Shown here piece after piece: positions 51,707 through 61,266 of a stretch of 64,000 bases of DNA; the stretch's first letter is position 1, and the number at the start of each line of letters is the position of its first letter. Both the position numbers and the translations under genes were made by a program. Source of the DNA: JBBDWK01 sp040902885 (GTDB lineage Bacteria; Acidobacteriota; Terriglobia; Bryobacterales; Bryobacteraceae). The notes under the pieces were generated by a model, which made no database searches, was not told the origin of the DNA, and was given only the letters and a program-made list of their open reading frames with translations. The stretch is from the NCBI GenBank assembly GCA_040902885.1, contig JBBDWK010000103.1, forward strand, positions 1 through 64,000, read 5' to 3'.

Positions 51707-53311
51707 GTGATCGCAGATCGAAAGCTCTCCTGGGAACGTGCGGCGGTCATAGCAGTCTGCCTGGTTGCGCTCAGCTTTCACATGGTCGCGATCGGCCGCG
51801 GCTCGATCGAGCTGGATGAGTTTCAGCATCTGCACGCCGCGTGGCTGGTCTCGCAAGGCCAGACTCCCTACGCCGACTTTTTCGAGCATCACACACCGTT
51901 GCTGTACTATCTGCTCGCCGCCGCGCTCCCATTGGACGATCCCGGCTTTGACACGATCGTTCAGGCGCGATATGTCGCGCTCGCTTTCACCATGCTTGCG
52001 GCGTTCGCCGCCTGGCTGTGGATGAAGCGCTACGGGCGGATTGAGGCGCTCATCGTGGTCTGTCTCTTCGCCTCGAACACCTTTCTTTTATTTACCGGCC
52101 ACACGGTATTTGTCGATATTCACTCCGCGCCCCTGTTGATTCTGAGCGCTTTCTTGATAGCAATAGGCGAAAAGCGGCCGTCGTTGATGGCCGCATCCGG
52201 CCTGGCCTTCGGCCTGGCCGTCCTGTTCAACCTCAAGGCTTCCATGGCCATGTTCGCACCCGCCGCGCTCATCCTCGCCCGAGGCGTTGTCGCCTGGAAC
52301 TCACCGCCTCTGCGCCGATCGTGGCTGCGCGGCACGGTCTGCTATGGGCTGGGCGGCATCGCGGCCATCCTTTTCGTCTCGGCCCTGCTGGGAACGAGCG
52401 GTCTCGACGGTTTGTGGCGGTACGTGGTGCAGATGAATCTGGCATGGAAAGGGCGCCATTCCGGCCTCCGTGAACTGATCGGCATAGTCTGGGCCGAACC
52501 GTTTGTCTGCGCGGTCGCAGGCGCTGCCGTGCTCCATCGCTGCTGGAGCGTATACAGGCGAAGATTCGTCCTTGATGAGCGAGACGTGCCCGCTTTGTTT
52601 TTGGCCTCGCTCGGTCTGGGGATTCTCCTGTTGCCCGTGGTATGGAAGGAATACTTCGTTCTGGTGGTTCCGTTCGTCCTGCTGGTTGCGGCCATCGCTC
52701 TGGGCGAATGGTTTCGCGCCGGGGCTGGGGACCGAAGATTCGCGTTCGTCTCGCTCGGCGTGCTCGCCTTTTTTGGCGCGCTGGCCGTTTTCCCTTACCG
52801 CGCCATTTTTCGGGGGGACTCGCTGGCCTTTGTGCAGTCGGCGGCAATGATCGGGGTCTTCGCCGTCCTGGCTATCGCTGTAAAACACCGCACCGGCGGA
52901 TCGTGGTGGTTCCAAAAGTCCATCTGTATCGCGCTGATTTCCGTGTTCCCGCTGATTCGGGTGGGAACCACGCTCGACCGGCTGGATAATCTCGATCAGC
53001 GGAAACCAATCGAATATATCCTCGCCAATACTGGCGCTGCCGATGCCGTGTTCGATGGCTACAGCGGTTTCGGCGTCTTCCGGCCGCACGCTTACTGGTA
53101 CTGGTTCCTTCACGAGGAAGTGCAAGCCATGTTATCGGAGCGGGAAAAGACCTCCGGTATCGTTGAAGCTCTCGAAACCAAGCGGCCCGCCTTTGTCGTT
53201 TACGATGGCTGGATCAGGGCCCTGCCTCAGGAAGTGCAAACCTACATTCAGGACCGGTATGAAGACACGTCTGTCGAGAATCTGAAGAGGCTGAAAGCGC
53301 CCGCTCCATGA
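51707..53311 (+). CDS. ArnT-like/GT-C family glycosyltransferase
   Basis: The 534-aa protein has about eleven hydrophobic helices. A GT-C-type first loop carries the acidic pair in GRGSIELDEFQHLHAAWLV. Further loops follow, with FFEHHTPLLYYLLAAALPLD, and a soluble C-terminal domain. The family adds sugars from lipid carriers to lipids or proteins. GTG 51707 has AGAAGG 4 nt upstream. Its stop overlaps the polA start by 4 bp (ATGA), an unusual pairing. Confidence 0.85.
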   Translation: MIADRKLSWERAAVIAVCLVALSFHMVAIGRGSIELDEFQHLHAAWLVSQGQTPYADFFEHHTPLLYYLLAAALPLDDPGFDTIVQARYVALAFTMLAAFAAWLWMKRYGRIEALIVVCLFASNTFLLFTGHTVFVDIHSAPLLILSAFLIAIGEKRPSLMAASGLAFGLAVLFNLKASMAMFAPAALILARGVVAWNSPPLRRSWLRGTVCYGLGGIAAILFVSALLGTSGLDGLWRYVVQMNLAWKGRHSGLRELIGIVWAEPFVCAVAGAAVLHRCWSVYRRRFVLDERDVPALFLASLGLGILLLPVVWKEYFVLVVPFVLLVAAIALGEWFRAGAGDRRFAFVSLGVLAFFGALAVFPYRAIFRGDSLAFVQSAAMIGVFAVLAIAVKHRTGGSWWFQKSICIALISVFPLIRVGTTLDRLDNLDQRKPIEYILANTGAADAVFDGYSGFGVFRPHAYWYWFLHEEVQAMLSEREKTSGIVEALETKRPAFVVYDGWIRALPQEVQTYIQDRYEDTSVENLKRLKAPAP

Positions 53312-55890
53312 GCCCCGGCCTGTTGAAATATGATGGGAGCTTGGATTCGCCGCGTCTTTTTCTGATCGATACGTTCGGGTTTATCTTTCGCGCCTATCAC
53401 GCCCGCGCCCGAACCAGTGCCGTGCCCATGCGCACCGGCACGGGCATTCCCACGGAAGCCACGTTCATCTTCAACAACATGCTGCGAAAGCTGCGGCGCA
53501 CTTACAACCCGCAATACATCGCGGCCATCTTCGAGAGTGAAGGAGTTACCCTCCGCGAACAGAGCTTCAAGGACTACAAGGCCAACCGGACCGCCATGCC
53601 GCCGGACCTGGCGCAACAGATTCCGTACGTGGAGCGGCTGCTGGAAGCCATGCGCGTGCCGATGCTGCGGTATCCGGGCTTTGAGGCCGACGACGTAATC
53701 GGCACCATTGCACGACGTGCCGTGGAAGCCGGAGCCGAGGTGGTAATCGTCTCGAGCGACAAGGATATGTTGCAGCTCGTGACCGACAAGGTTTCGATGC
53801 TGAACCCGGCCAAGGACGATTTGTGGTACGACCCGGCGAAGGTCAAGGAGGCGATGGGTGTGGAGCCGGCGAGAATAGCCGACCTGCTGGCGCTTAAAGG
53901 CGATGCCGTTGACAACATTCCGGGAGCGCCGGGCATCGGGGACAAGGGCGCACAGGAGCTGATTGCGCGCTTCGGAGCGGTGGAGACGGTGCTGGAGCGT
54001 GCCGCGGAAGTCCCACGGAAGATGTACCGCGAGAGCCTGCTGGCCAACCGAGACCAGGTGCTGCTGAGTAAGCAACTGGCGACGATTGAAGTGGACGTGC
54101 CGATCGAGTTCTCACTGGCCTCGGTGGCGGCATGCGAGCCGGACAATGCCGCCTTACGGCAGATCTATAAAGAGCTGGAGTTCCACAGCGCGTTGCGCGA
54201 GCTGGGCTCGGTGGAAGACGGAAAGCCCAGGGACTATGAAACCCTCGCGGGGGGCGAGGCGGCGCGCGAGTGGATGGCGGGGATTCCCAAAGACGCGCGC
54301 GTGGCGATGGCGCTGGACCGGGATGCAGTGGGCCTTTCCTGGCGGCAGGGCGAGGCGCGGAGCATCCCGCTGTCGCAGGTGGAGGCGCTGCGGGGGCTGC
54401 TCGAAGACCCGGCGCGCGCGAAGGTCGCGTGCGACGCGAAGGCGGCCCTGCTGCAACTGGCCGATCTGAACGTCGAAGCGCGGGGCTTCACGGACGACGC
54501 GATGCTGTACGCCTTCCTGCTGGATTCGGACCCGGCGGGCTGTTCGCTCGAGGATCTGGCATTGCGGCATTTCGATTTGCGGATCGGGCCATCGGCGGCG
54601 GAGCGCGCGGACCGCGCGCTGGAGCTGGCCGAGAAGCTGCGGCCACAGGTGGAGGCACGCGGGTTGTGGGATCTGTACAGGACCATCGATCTGCCGCTGG
54701 CCCCCGTTCTGGCGCGCATGGAGCGCACCGGCATCACGGTGGATGCGAATGAACTGAGCCGGCTCTCGCGCATCATGGAAGAGGCGCTGGCGCAGCTTAC
54801 GAGCGACATTCATGCCCTTGCCGGCAGGCCGTTCAACATCGCCTCCCCCCAGCAGCTTGGCAAGGTGCTGTTCGAAGAGATGATGCTGCCCGCGCCGCAG
54901 CGTTATGGGAAGGGCAAGACGATTTCCACCGCCGCGGACGTGCTGGAGGAGCTGGCCGGGGAGCATGAGATTGTGCGCAAGGCGCTCGAGTACCGGCAGC
55001 TTTCGAAGCTGAAGGGCACCTACGTGGATGCGCTGCCGGCGCTGATCCGGCCATCCACGGGGCGGCTGCACACCAGCTTCAATCAGGCGGGCGCGGCCAC
55101 GGGAAGGCTTTCCAGCTCCAATCCGAATTTGCAGAATATTCCCATCCGGACGGATCTGGGGCGTGAGATTCGCGCCGCCTTCGTGCCGCGTGAAGGCTGG
55201 AACCTGGTGGTCGCGGATTACTCGCAGATCGAGCTCCGGCTGCTGGCGCACTACTCGCACGACCCGGTGTTCGTCGAGGCCTTTCGCACGGGCCAGGACA
55301 TTCACACGCGCACCGCGGCGGAAGTGTTCGGCGTGTTTCCGGAGATGGTGAACGGCGAGCTGCGGCGCCGCGCCAAAGCGGTGAACTTCGGCATCGTATA
55401 CGGCATCAGCAGCTTCGGTCTGGCCGGACAGCTCGGCATTTCGCGGGCGGAGGCCGACGCCTATATCAAGAAGTACTTCGCGCGCCATCCGGGCGTGCGG
55501 CAATTCATCGAGAACGCGATTCTGCGGGTGCGCGAAACCGGCATGGCGAAAACGCTCTTCGGACGCGAGCGGGCGGTTCCGGACATCCTGAGCCGCAACC
55601 CGAACGCGCGGCATTTCGCCGAGCGCGTGGCGGTGAACTCGCCGCTCCAAGGCACGGCAGCGGACTTGATCAAGCTGGCCATGATCCGCATCGACCATGC
55701 GCTGTGCGAGCGGGGGTTCCGGAGCGCGATGCTGCTCCAGGTACACGACGAGCTGGTGTTCGAGGCCCCGCCGGAGGAGACCGAAGAGCTTACGCAACTG
55801 GTGAAGCGCGAGATGGAGAATGTGCATCCGCTGGAGGCGCCCCTCCTCGTCGAGACGGGCGTGGGGGCCAACTGGCGCGATGCGAAATAG
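53308..55890 (+). CDS. polA: DNA polymerase I
   Basis: Pol I fills gaps and removes RNA primers. The 860-aa protein has a 5'-nuclease domain (about 10-290, with EADDVIGTIARRAVE, SSDKDMLQLVTDK and LKGDAVDNIPGAPGIGDKGA). A 3'-5' exonuclease-like region (about 305-450) follows. The polymerase domain has motif A VVADYSQIELRLLAHYSHDP, motif B RRRAKAVNFGIVYGISSFG and motif C LLQVHDELVFEAP. In the exonuclease region the DxE motif is not recognisable (VAMALDRDAVG), so proofreading is probably lost. The ATG overlaps the upstream glycosyltransferase stop by 4 bp. Confidence 0.96.
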   Translation: MSPGLLKYDGSLDSPRLFLIDTFGFIFRAYHARARTSAVPMRTGTGIPTEATFIFNNMLRKLRRTYNPQYIAAIFESEGVTLREQSFKDYKANRTAMPPDLAQQIPYVERLLEAMRVPMLRYPGFEADDVIGTIARRAVEAGAEVVIVSSDKDMLQLVTDKVSMLNPAKDDLWYDPAKVKEAMGVEPARIADLLALKGDAVDNIPGAPGIGDKGAQELIARFGAVETVLERAAEVPRKMYRESLLANRDQVLLSKQLATIEVDVPIEFSLASVAACEPDNAALRQIYKELEFHSALRELGSVEDGKPRDYETLAGGEAAREWMAGIPKDARVAMALDRDAVGLSWRQGEARSIPLSQVEALRGLLEDPARAKVACDAKAALLQLADLNVEARGFTDDAMLYAFLLDSDPAGCSLEDLALRHFDLRIGPSAAERADRALELAEKLRPQVEARGLWDLYRTIDLPLAPVLARMERTGITVDANELSRLSRIMEEALAQLTSDIHALAGRPFNIASPQQLGKVLFEEMMLPAPQRYGKGKTISTAADVLEELAGEHEIVRKALEYRQLSKLKGTYVDALPALIRPSTGRLHTSFNQAGAATGRLSSSNPNLQNIPIRTDLGREIRAAFVPREGWNLVVADYSQIELRLLAHYSHDPVFVEAFRTGQDIHTRTAAEVFGVFPEMVNGELRRRAKAVNFGIVYGISSFGLAGQLGISRAEADAYIKKYFARHPGVRQFIENAILRVRETGMAKTLFGRERAVPDILSRNPNARHFAERVAVNSPLQGTAADLIKLAMIRIDHALCERGFRSAMLLQVHDELVFEAPPEETEELTQLVKREMENVHPLEAPLLVETGVGANWRDAK

Positions 55891-55892
55891 CT

Positions 55893-55947
55893 ATCAGCGC
55901 TCAGCGTTCAGCTTTGAGCGATCAAAAGCTGACCGCTGACCGCTGAT
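55893..55947. repeat. Imperfect inverted repeat between polA and histidine kinase
   Basis: Arms of about 25-26 bases (55893-55917 and 55922-55947) pair with two mismatches and one bulge around a 4-nt loop. The pattern is made of repeats of cagcg or ccgctga. It lies between convergent genes and may end transcription from both, or it may be a repeated palindromic element. Confidence 0.6.
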
Positions 55948-55961
55948 GGCTGAAAGCTATA

Positions 55962-57866
55962 TTAGCGCCGCAGCACCTGCCGGATCGTCGCGGCAAGCGC
56001 AGAGGCCTTATAAGGTTTCTGCAGAAATCCGGAAACGGCTTGCCCCGCGAAGCGCCGTCTGGCCTCAGCCTCGCTGTAGCCGCTGGTAAGGATGATAGGC
56101 GCCTCCGGATCCATGTTACGCATGTGCCGCAGCGCCTGCTCTCCATTCATCTCCGGCATTGCGAGGTCCAGGAGCACCACTGAAATGTCCTGGCGCCGGG
56201 ACGCGAAAACTTTGACGCCTTCGCGCCCGTCTTCGGCAAGCAGCACCCGATATCCATAGTGCTCCAGGGATTCCCGGGCGGTGTGCAACACAAGCTGTTC
56301 GTCGTCCACTACAAGAATGGTTTCCGTACCCCGCAGGGATTCCGGCGAGGGCGGTGTAATCTGCTCCGCGGGGCTGGCTCCGGTGGGAAGCCATACCCGG
56401 AACACGGTTCCCTGGCCCGGAATGCTCTTCACCGCTATCGCGCCTCCGTGGCCCCGCACGATTCCCTGAACCGCCGAAAGCCCCAGCCCGCGTCCAGTGA
56501 ACTTCGTAGTGAAGAAGGGATCGAAGATTCTCTCCAAGGTTCCCTCGTCCATGCCGGAACCAGTGTCGCGAACTTCGAGCAGGACGTAGCATCCCGCCTG
56601 GATGCCGGTCTTCGCGAAATTCGGCTGGATGAATCCTTCATCAAGCTGTTGCGCCGATGTGGTCACCGCGACCTCTCCCGCGTTCTGCTCGCCGATCGCT
56701 TCCGCGCCATTGATCGCAAGGTTCATGACGATCTGCCGAATCTGGCCGGTATCGCCGGATACCAGCGGCAGATCGTCCTCCAGATCGAGGCGTAAGTTGA
56801 CTCTCTTGGGTATCGAAGAGGAGATCAGACCGCGGATTTCGCGGATGAGGTGAGAGAGATGGATCGGTTCGATGAAGAACCGTCCCTTGCCGGCGTAGGC
56901 AAGAAGCTGGCGCGTCAGTTCAGCCGCGCGCTCGCCGGCTTCCACCACCCGGTCCAGCAATTCCCGGTCGGGGTCGGTCTTGGGAAGCGATTCCTGGACG
57001 AGACTGGCGTTGGCCATGACGCCCACCAGCAGGTTGTTGAAGTCGTGGGCAATCCCGCCGGCAAGCATGCCCAGACTTTCCAGCTTCTGCGCCTGCCGCA
57101 GCGCCTCTTCCGACGCCTTGCGCTCGGTAACGTCGGTGATGAAGCTTACCGCGAGCCGGCGTTGCCTGGTCTCCACGAAGCTGAGACTGATTTCAGCCGG
57201 GAACTCCGTGCCGTCTTTGCGGCGGCCCGCGATATTGTGGCCCAGGATCATCCGGCGCTGGCTTGGCTGCCGAAAATAGGCGTTGCGGTGCGCGACATGC
57301 CGCCGCCTTGCTTCCTCCGGGATCAGGACCTCGAGCTCCCTTCCGACCACTTCCTCCCGGGAATAACCGAACATTCTTTCGGCGGTGGAATTGAAAGTGA
57401 CGATGGAGCCGGCGGGATCGACTGAGACAATTCCCTGAGAAGCCGACTCCAGCAGAGCGCGGTTGGTCGCTTCGCTCTCCTCAACGAGCCGTTTCGCCTC
57501 AAGAAGCCGCCCGCTCAGGGAGCTGATTATGAAACCGAGGACGGCGAAGAGCGACAGATGAACCTGTTCGGCCTCCTCGGGATACCAGGAATGGGGTCTC
57601 CCCATGAAGAGCGCTTCCACGACAACTATACTGAGGGCCGTTGCGAACACCCCCGGCACCGTTCCACCCCGACAAGCGGTTATTGTCACCGCGATGATGA
57701 ACAGCCCCGTCGGTCCCTCGTATTGGAGCAGCGAGGCGAAGGTGAAACGCAGCAGCGCCGCCGCTAGAACGCATATGACGCCAATGAGATACGGTTGAAG
57801 CGCTTGTTGGATGTCATGGGCCGAAAGCTGCGCGAGGAATGGTAACCTTCCGCCTCTGACAAACAT
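55962..57866 (-). CDS. Hybrid sensor histidine kinase (DUF4118, PAS, HisKA, HATPase, receiver)
   Basis: The 634-aa protein has membrane helices at about 25-120 (KdpD-like DUF4118), a PAS domain (about 130-250, QGIVSVDPAGSIVTFNSTAE), and a dimerisation/phosphoacceptor segment with His274 in GGIAHDFNNLL. The ATPase domain has N box IVMNLAINGAEAIG, G1 DTGSGMD, FDPFFTTK and G2 GRGLGLS. A C-terminal receiver carries Asp567 (VVLLDLAMPEMNG). It passes phosphate within itself or on to another protein. No cognate regulator is adjacent; the single-domain regulator at 62228 is 4 kb away. Confidence 0.93.
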   Translation of the reverse strand: MFVRGGRLPFLAQLSAHDIQQALQPYLIGVICVLAAALLRFTFASLLQYEGPTGLFIIAVTITACRGGTVPGVFATALSIVVVEALFMGRPHSWYPEEAEQVHLSLFAVLGFIISSLSGRLLEAKRLVEESEATNRALLESASQGIVSVDPAGSIVTFNSTAERMFGYSREEVVGRELEVLIPEEARRRHVAHRNAYFRQPSQRRMILGHNIAGRRKDGTEFPAEISLSFVETRQRRLAVSFITDVTERKASEEALRQAQKLESLGMLAGGIAHDFNNLLVGVMANASLVQESLPKTDPDRELLDRVVEAGERAAELTRQLLAYAGKGRFFIEPIHLSHLIREIRGLISSSIPKRVNLRLDLEDDLPLVSGDTGQIRQIVMNLAINGAEAIGEQNAGEVAVTTSAQQLDEGFIQPNFAKTGIQAGCYVLLEVRDTGSGMDEGTLERIFDPFFTTKFTGRGLGLSAVQGIVRGHGGAIAVKSIPGQGTVFRVWLPTGASPAEQITPPSPESLRGTETILVVDDEQLVLHTARESLEHYGYRVLLAEDGREGVKVFASRRQDISVVLLDLAMPEMNGEQALRHMRNMDPEAPIILTSGYSEAEARRRFAGQAVSGFLQKPYKASALAATIRQVLRR

Positions 57867-58016
57867 CGAAAGCCTCCAACCGGGTCTCCAGTTACTGGCG
57901 GTAATGAGAGAGAAGTTCGAGTGCAGTTAGATATTAGCATCCGTTCGACGCCGAAGCTCGTTCGGTGCGAGCCGGGTTTGGGGCACGTACGGATGTTGAC
58001 GAACTAAAACAGAATT

Positions 58017-61000
58017 CTACTGTACGGGAATCGACGCCGCTTTCGACTCAATGCCGTTGGCGGTAATAATCAGCGGCTGCAATCCCTCGGGAGCGTCCGT
58101 TGGAACCACGATGTTGACCTGATACAGACCGACGAGAAAAGGCGCGAGTCCGCTGAATACGACCTGCGCGGGACGTCCGCCAAGAGTAACGACAGGTTGC
58201 GCTTGCGTGCGGGACAGAGGCTCCCCGGAACTGGGTTCGCCGCTGGGAGGCGTCCGGTCGACGGGTCCGAGACCATGGGCATAGACCGAAACGACACGGC
58301 CGCGGCGGGCAGGGTTGGCCGGCGTCACAAGGCCGAAGTTTTCGTCCAGCACGGCGGCGAGACGGCGTCCGCTGGCGGAGTCGTCGAACTCGAAAACCGC
58401 GGGCGAGTAATCCGAGAGCGGTACGCTATACACCGCGCTGGAGCTATCGCCGAGAGTCACTTTCATGAGCACGGAGTTCAAACCCTGAAACTCCCAGGGG
58501 ATCTGTACGTTAATCTGCTCGCTGGACACGAAATGGATGCGGCCGGGAAGGCTGAGGCGCGCCCCTGGCGCGTCGAAGCTGACGCTCACGCCGGCCAGCG
58601 AGATCGGCAGGGCGAGCGTCACCGCGGCGCGCGTGGACTCGCTCAAGCCCACGCCGGGAATGGTGATGTACGATCCGGGCGCCACGCCGCGGCCCACCTG
58701 GAAGCTGGCTGCGTTGACCACGCCGTTGGCGACAATGACGGGCCTGAGGCGCGCGCGGCCGTTGAACTCGACGACCAGGTCGCCGACCTCGGCGGCGAAG
58801 GCCTGCTCTCCCAACTGCGGGCCAAGCGTGACGCTGGCGGCGGCGATCCCGAGGCTGTCGGTTGTGGCATCGGCCTGATCGATGAAGCCGCCCCCGCTGA
58901 GAACGCGGAAGCGCACTGGCGCGTTGGCAACCGCGACGCCATAGCGGTCGACCGCCCGAAGGGCCATCAGCCAGTCGCTCTCATTGACCGCCCCGGTGAA
59001 CCCCTCGCCGCGCAGCGCGAAGGCATTGTCGACCGTGCCGTCTCCAACCAGATATAACCACGGCACGCGCAAAGCGACATTGCCGCCGCTAATGGCCACC
59101 ACGCCTTCGTACGATCCCGGCGCGGGACGCGAGCCCTCCAGCCTGACGCTGACTGTACCGGTCTGGCCGGGATTCAGGGTAAGTTGGCCGGGTGTGACGG
59201 AGAGGCGCGCGTTGTTATCGGTATCGCGCGCGTTCAGAGCCAGAGTAAGGCTGGCGGCGGCGTTGCTGATGTTGGTCAGGCGAAGCGTCTGCGCGGCCGG
59301 CGTGGATTGGATCACGCCGAAGGAAAGCGTGGCCGGCTCCACCGTGATGTTCGTGACCACTGCGTTTCCGGCGTGCAGTTTTCCCGCGCCTACGGCGGTA
59401 ACACGTGCGGGCCCGCCCTCGTCCTGTACTTCGTCCACGGCGGTGTTTACCACGGCGGACTTGATCTGCGCCGGAGTGAGCCGGGGTGTGCGCTGTTTCA
59501 CCATTGCGGCTGCGCCCGCCACCATGGGCGCGGAGAAGCTGGTTCCCTGCGCGGCGGTGAAGCGCGACTGATCGTAAAGCTCGCCATTCGGATCGAGATT
59601 CTGAGTGGCGGCGTAGATGTCCGTGCCGACCGCCACCAGCTCGGGCTTAATGCCCGCAGTTCCCACAACCGGGCCGTGCGAGGAGAAGTAGGCGACAGTA
59701 TCGAATTCGGCTTCCACGGCCTGCAAGGCTGGGTCGAGCGTGGCCGGAGCCTCGGGGCTCGATTCCAGCAACCGTTTGAGCGCAACTCCCGCGTCGCTGC
59801 CAATCAGCGCCGCGGGGATGCCTGTCCCGGTGAGCCCGCTTGGATTGAAGATGAAGTTGGAGCCGCCGCTCTGATAAACAACCGCGCCCACGGCCCCGGC
59901 GCGCTGTGCGTGGTTGACCTTGATGGCGAAGCTGCAATCGCCGCGCTCGATCAGGGCGATGGCGCCGGCGAGCGAACCGTTCGCCAGCGGCGAGCAGGCG
60001 CGGCCGTTGTCTCCGATATAAGCCACGTCGCGTAACGGCGCGGTGAGCGTTCCGATGGGCTTCGGACCATCGCCGAACAGGGCGTTCCGCCGCTCGCCGC
60101 GCACCACCACGCCCGCGAACAGAATGTGCGAGTTCGTGGAAGCGCCCACGGTGATGGCGGACGGCGCGGTGCCGGGCGTATGAGTGGAACCGAGAGTGGG
60201 AAATTCAACGCCCGCATCGCCGTCGTTGCCCCCGGATACCACAACGGTCAGTCCCAGACTCACCGCATTCTCCACTGCTTGTGCACGCACGTCGCAAGCG
60301 TCCTCGCCGGTCTGGGTGTCCGCGCAGGAGGGGTCGCGATCGAGCGGTCCGTAGACCGGCGGGCTGCCGATAGGCAGGATTACGATGTCCATGCCGTCGT
60401 TCAGTGCGTCTTCGAGCGCTTGCAGCAGAACTCCCGTGCGTGTTGTGTCGTTGATGCCGGGCGATCCGAATATTTTGTAGTTGCCGATCTGCGCTTTCGG
60501 CGCGATGCCCGTGATGGTTCCGGCGGGACCGCTCACCTGGCCTCCAGCGGCGATCATTGCGGTGGCCGTGCCGTGCCCGGAGCGGTCGCGCGGCGTGTTG
60601 TCGTCGGGGCGCGAGTCTACGGGCTGTATATCGGAGAAGGGAAGCTGCGACACGTAGCTGCGGGCGACGATAATCTTGCGATTGGTGTAAGGCAGATCTT
60701 CGGGACGGCCTTTCGGGAAGCCCGGCGGAATGGCGAGTGAGCTGTCCTGAAAGGCCGGGTGCGTGTGGTCGATGCCGCTATCGAGGATGCCGATGCGAAT
60801 GCCCGCGCCGGCGTTCCCCGCGCCCCCCGATGCGCTCCATGCCGCGGAGGCTTTCACCAGCTCGGCGGCGCGGTCGAGATGCCGGCGCAATGGCGGCATC
60901 CAGATCACGCGGGCGACGTTGGGTAGCGCACGCAGAGCCTTCAGGTCTCCGGAAGTGGCGCGCACGAAGACCGCGTTGAGAAGAGTCTGCGTCGCCCCGA

Positions 61001-61229
61001 GAACCGGCACGCCGCGTTCGGCGAGCGCGGCCGAGATAGCACGCTGCTCACCCTGAATCCGTCCCAGCCGCGTGATACTCGCCGCCGCGCGCAGATCCTT
61101 GCGCAAGACCACCTGCCTGGCCAGCGGAGGCTCCTTGAGGATCACGGCGTACTCTCCGCTGCGCGTCTGCGCTCCAAGGGAAAAGGCAAGAACCAGAACC
61201 GCGACACAACGCCAGATGGGAACGGTCAT
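58017..61229 (-). CDS. Secreted S8 (subtilisin-like) serine peptidase
   Basis: The 1070-aa protein has a signal peptide (LVLAFSLGAQ), an inhibitor-I9-like propeptide (to about 125) and a subtilase domain with Asp150 (GILDSGIDHTHPAF), His219 (RSGHGTATAM), Asn335 and Ser564 (QGTSFSAPMVAG). A PA domain (about 370-490) is inserted between His and Ser. It is followed by Fn3-like and Ig-like beta domains. The last 240 residues begin GVVNAASFQVG and carry HGLGPVDRTPP; they match the C-terminal domain (TIGR03437) typical of Solibacter proteins. It should degrade protein outside the cell. Confidence 0.93.
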   Translation of the reverse strand: MTVPIWRCVAVLVLAFSLGAQTRSGEYAVILKEPPLARQVVLRKDLRAAASITRLGRIQGEQRAISAALAERGVPVLGATQTLLNAVFVRATSGDLKALRALPNVARVIWMPPLRRHLDRAAELVKASAAWSASGGAGNAGAGIRIGILDSGIDHTHPAFQDSSLAIPPGFPKGRPEDLPYTNRKIIVARSYVSQLPFSDIQPVDSRPDDNTPRDRSGHGTATAMIAAGGQVSGPAGTITGIAPKAQIGNYKIFGSPGINDTTRTGVLLQALEDALNDGMDIVILPIGSPPVYGPLDRDPSCADTQTGEDACDVRAQAVENAVSLGLTVVVSGGNDGDAGVEFPTLGSTHTPGTAPSAITVGASTNSHILFAGVVVRGERRNALFGDGPKPIGTLTAPLRDVAYIGDNGRACSPLANGSLAGAIALIERGDCSFAIKVNHAQRAGAVGAVVYQSGGSNFIFNPSGLTGTGIPAALIGSDAGVALKRLLESSPEAPATLDPALQAVEAEFDTVAYFSSHGPVVGTAGIKPELVAVGTDIYAATQNLDPNGELYDQSRFTAAQGTSFSAPMVAGAAAMVKQRTPRLTPAQIKSAVVNTAVDEVQDEGGPARVTAVGAGKLHAGNAVVTNITVEPATLSFGVIQSTPAAQTLRLTNISNAAASLTLALNARDTDNNARLSVTPGQLTLNPGQTGTVSVRLEGSRPAPGSYEGVVAISGGNVALRVPWLYLVGDGTVDNAFALRGEGFTGAVNESDWLMALRAVDRYGVAVANAPVRFRVLSGGGFIDQADATTDSLGIAAASVTLGPQLGEQAFAAEVGDLVVEFNGRARLRPVIVANGVVNAASFQVGRGVAPGSYITIPGVGLSESTRAAVTLALPISLAGVSVSFDAPGARLSLPGRIHFVSSEQINVQIPWEFQGLNSVLMKVTLGDSSSAVYSVPLSDYSPAVFEFDDSASGRRLAAVLDENFGLVTPANPARRGRVVSVYAHGLGPVDRTPPSGEPSSGEPLSRTQAQPVVTLGGRPAQVVFSGLAPFLVGLYQVNIVVPTDAPEGLQPLIITANGIESKAASIPVQ

Positions 61230-61266
61230 CAGCCCGTTGGACGACTGTGAACGACGGCACGTTTCG

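Noticed and set aside
53308..55890. polA as a prophage or plasmid polymerase
   Set aside because: It has the full bacterial Pol I layout and normal chromosomal neighbours, with no phage genes nearby.
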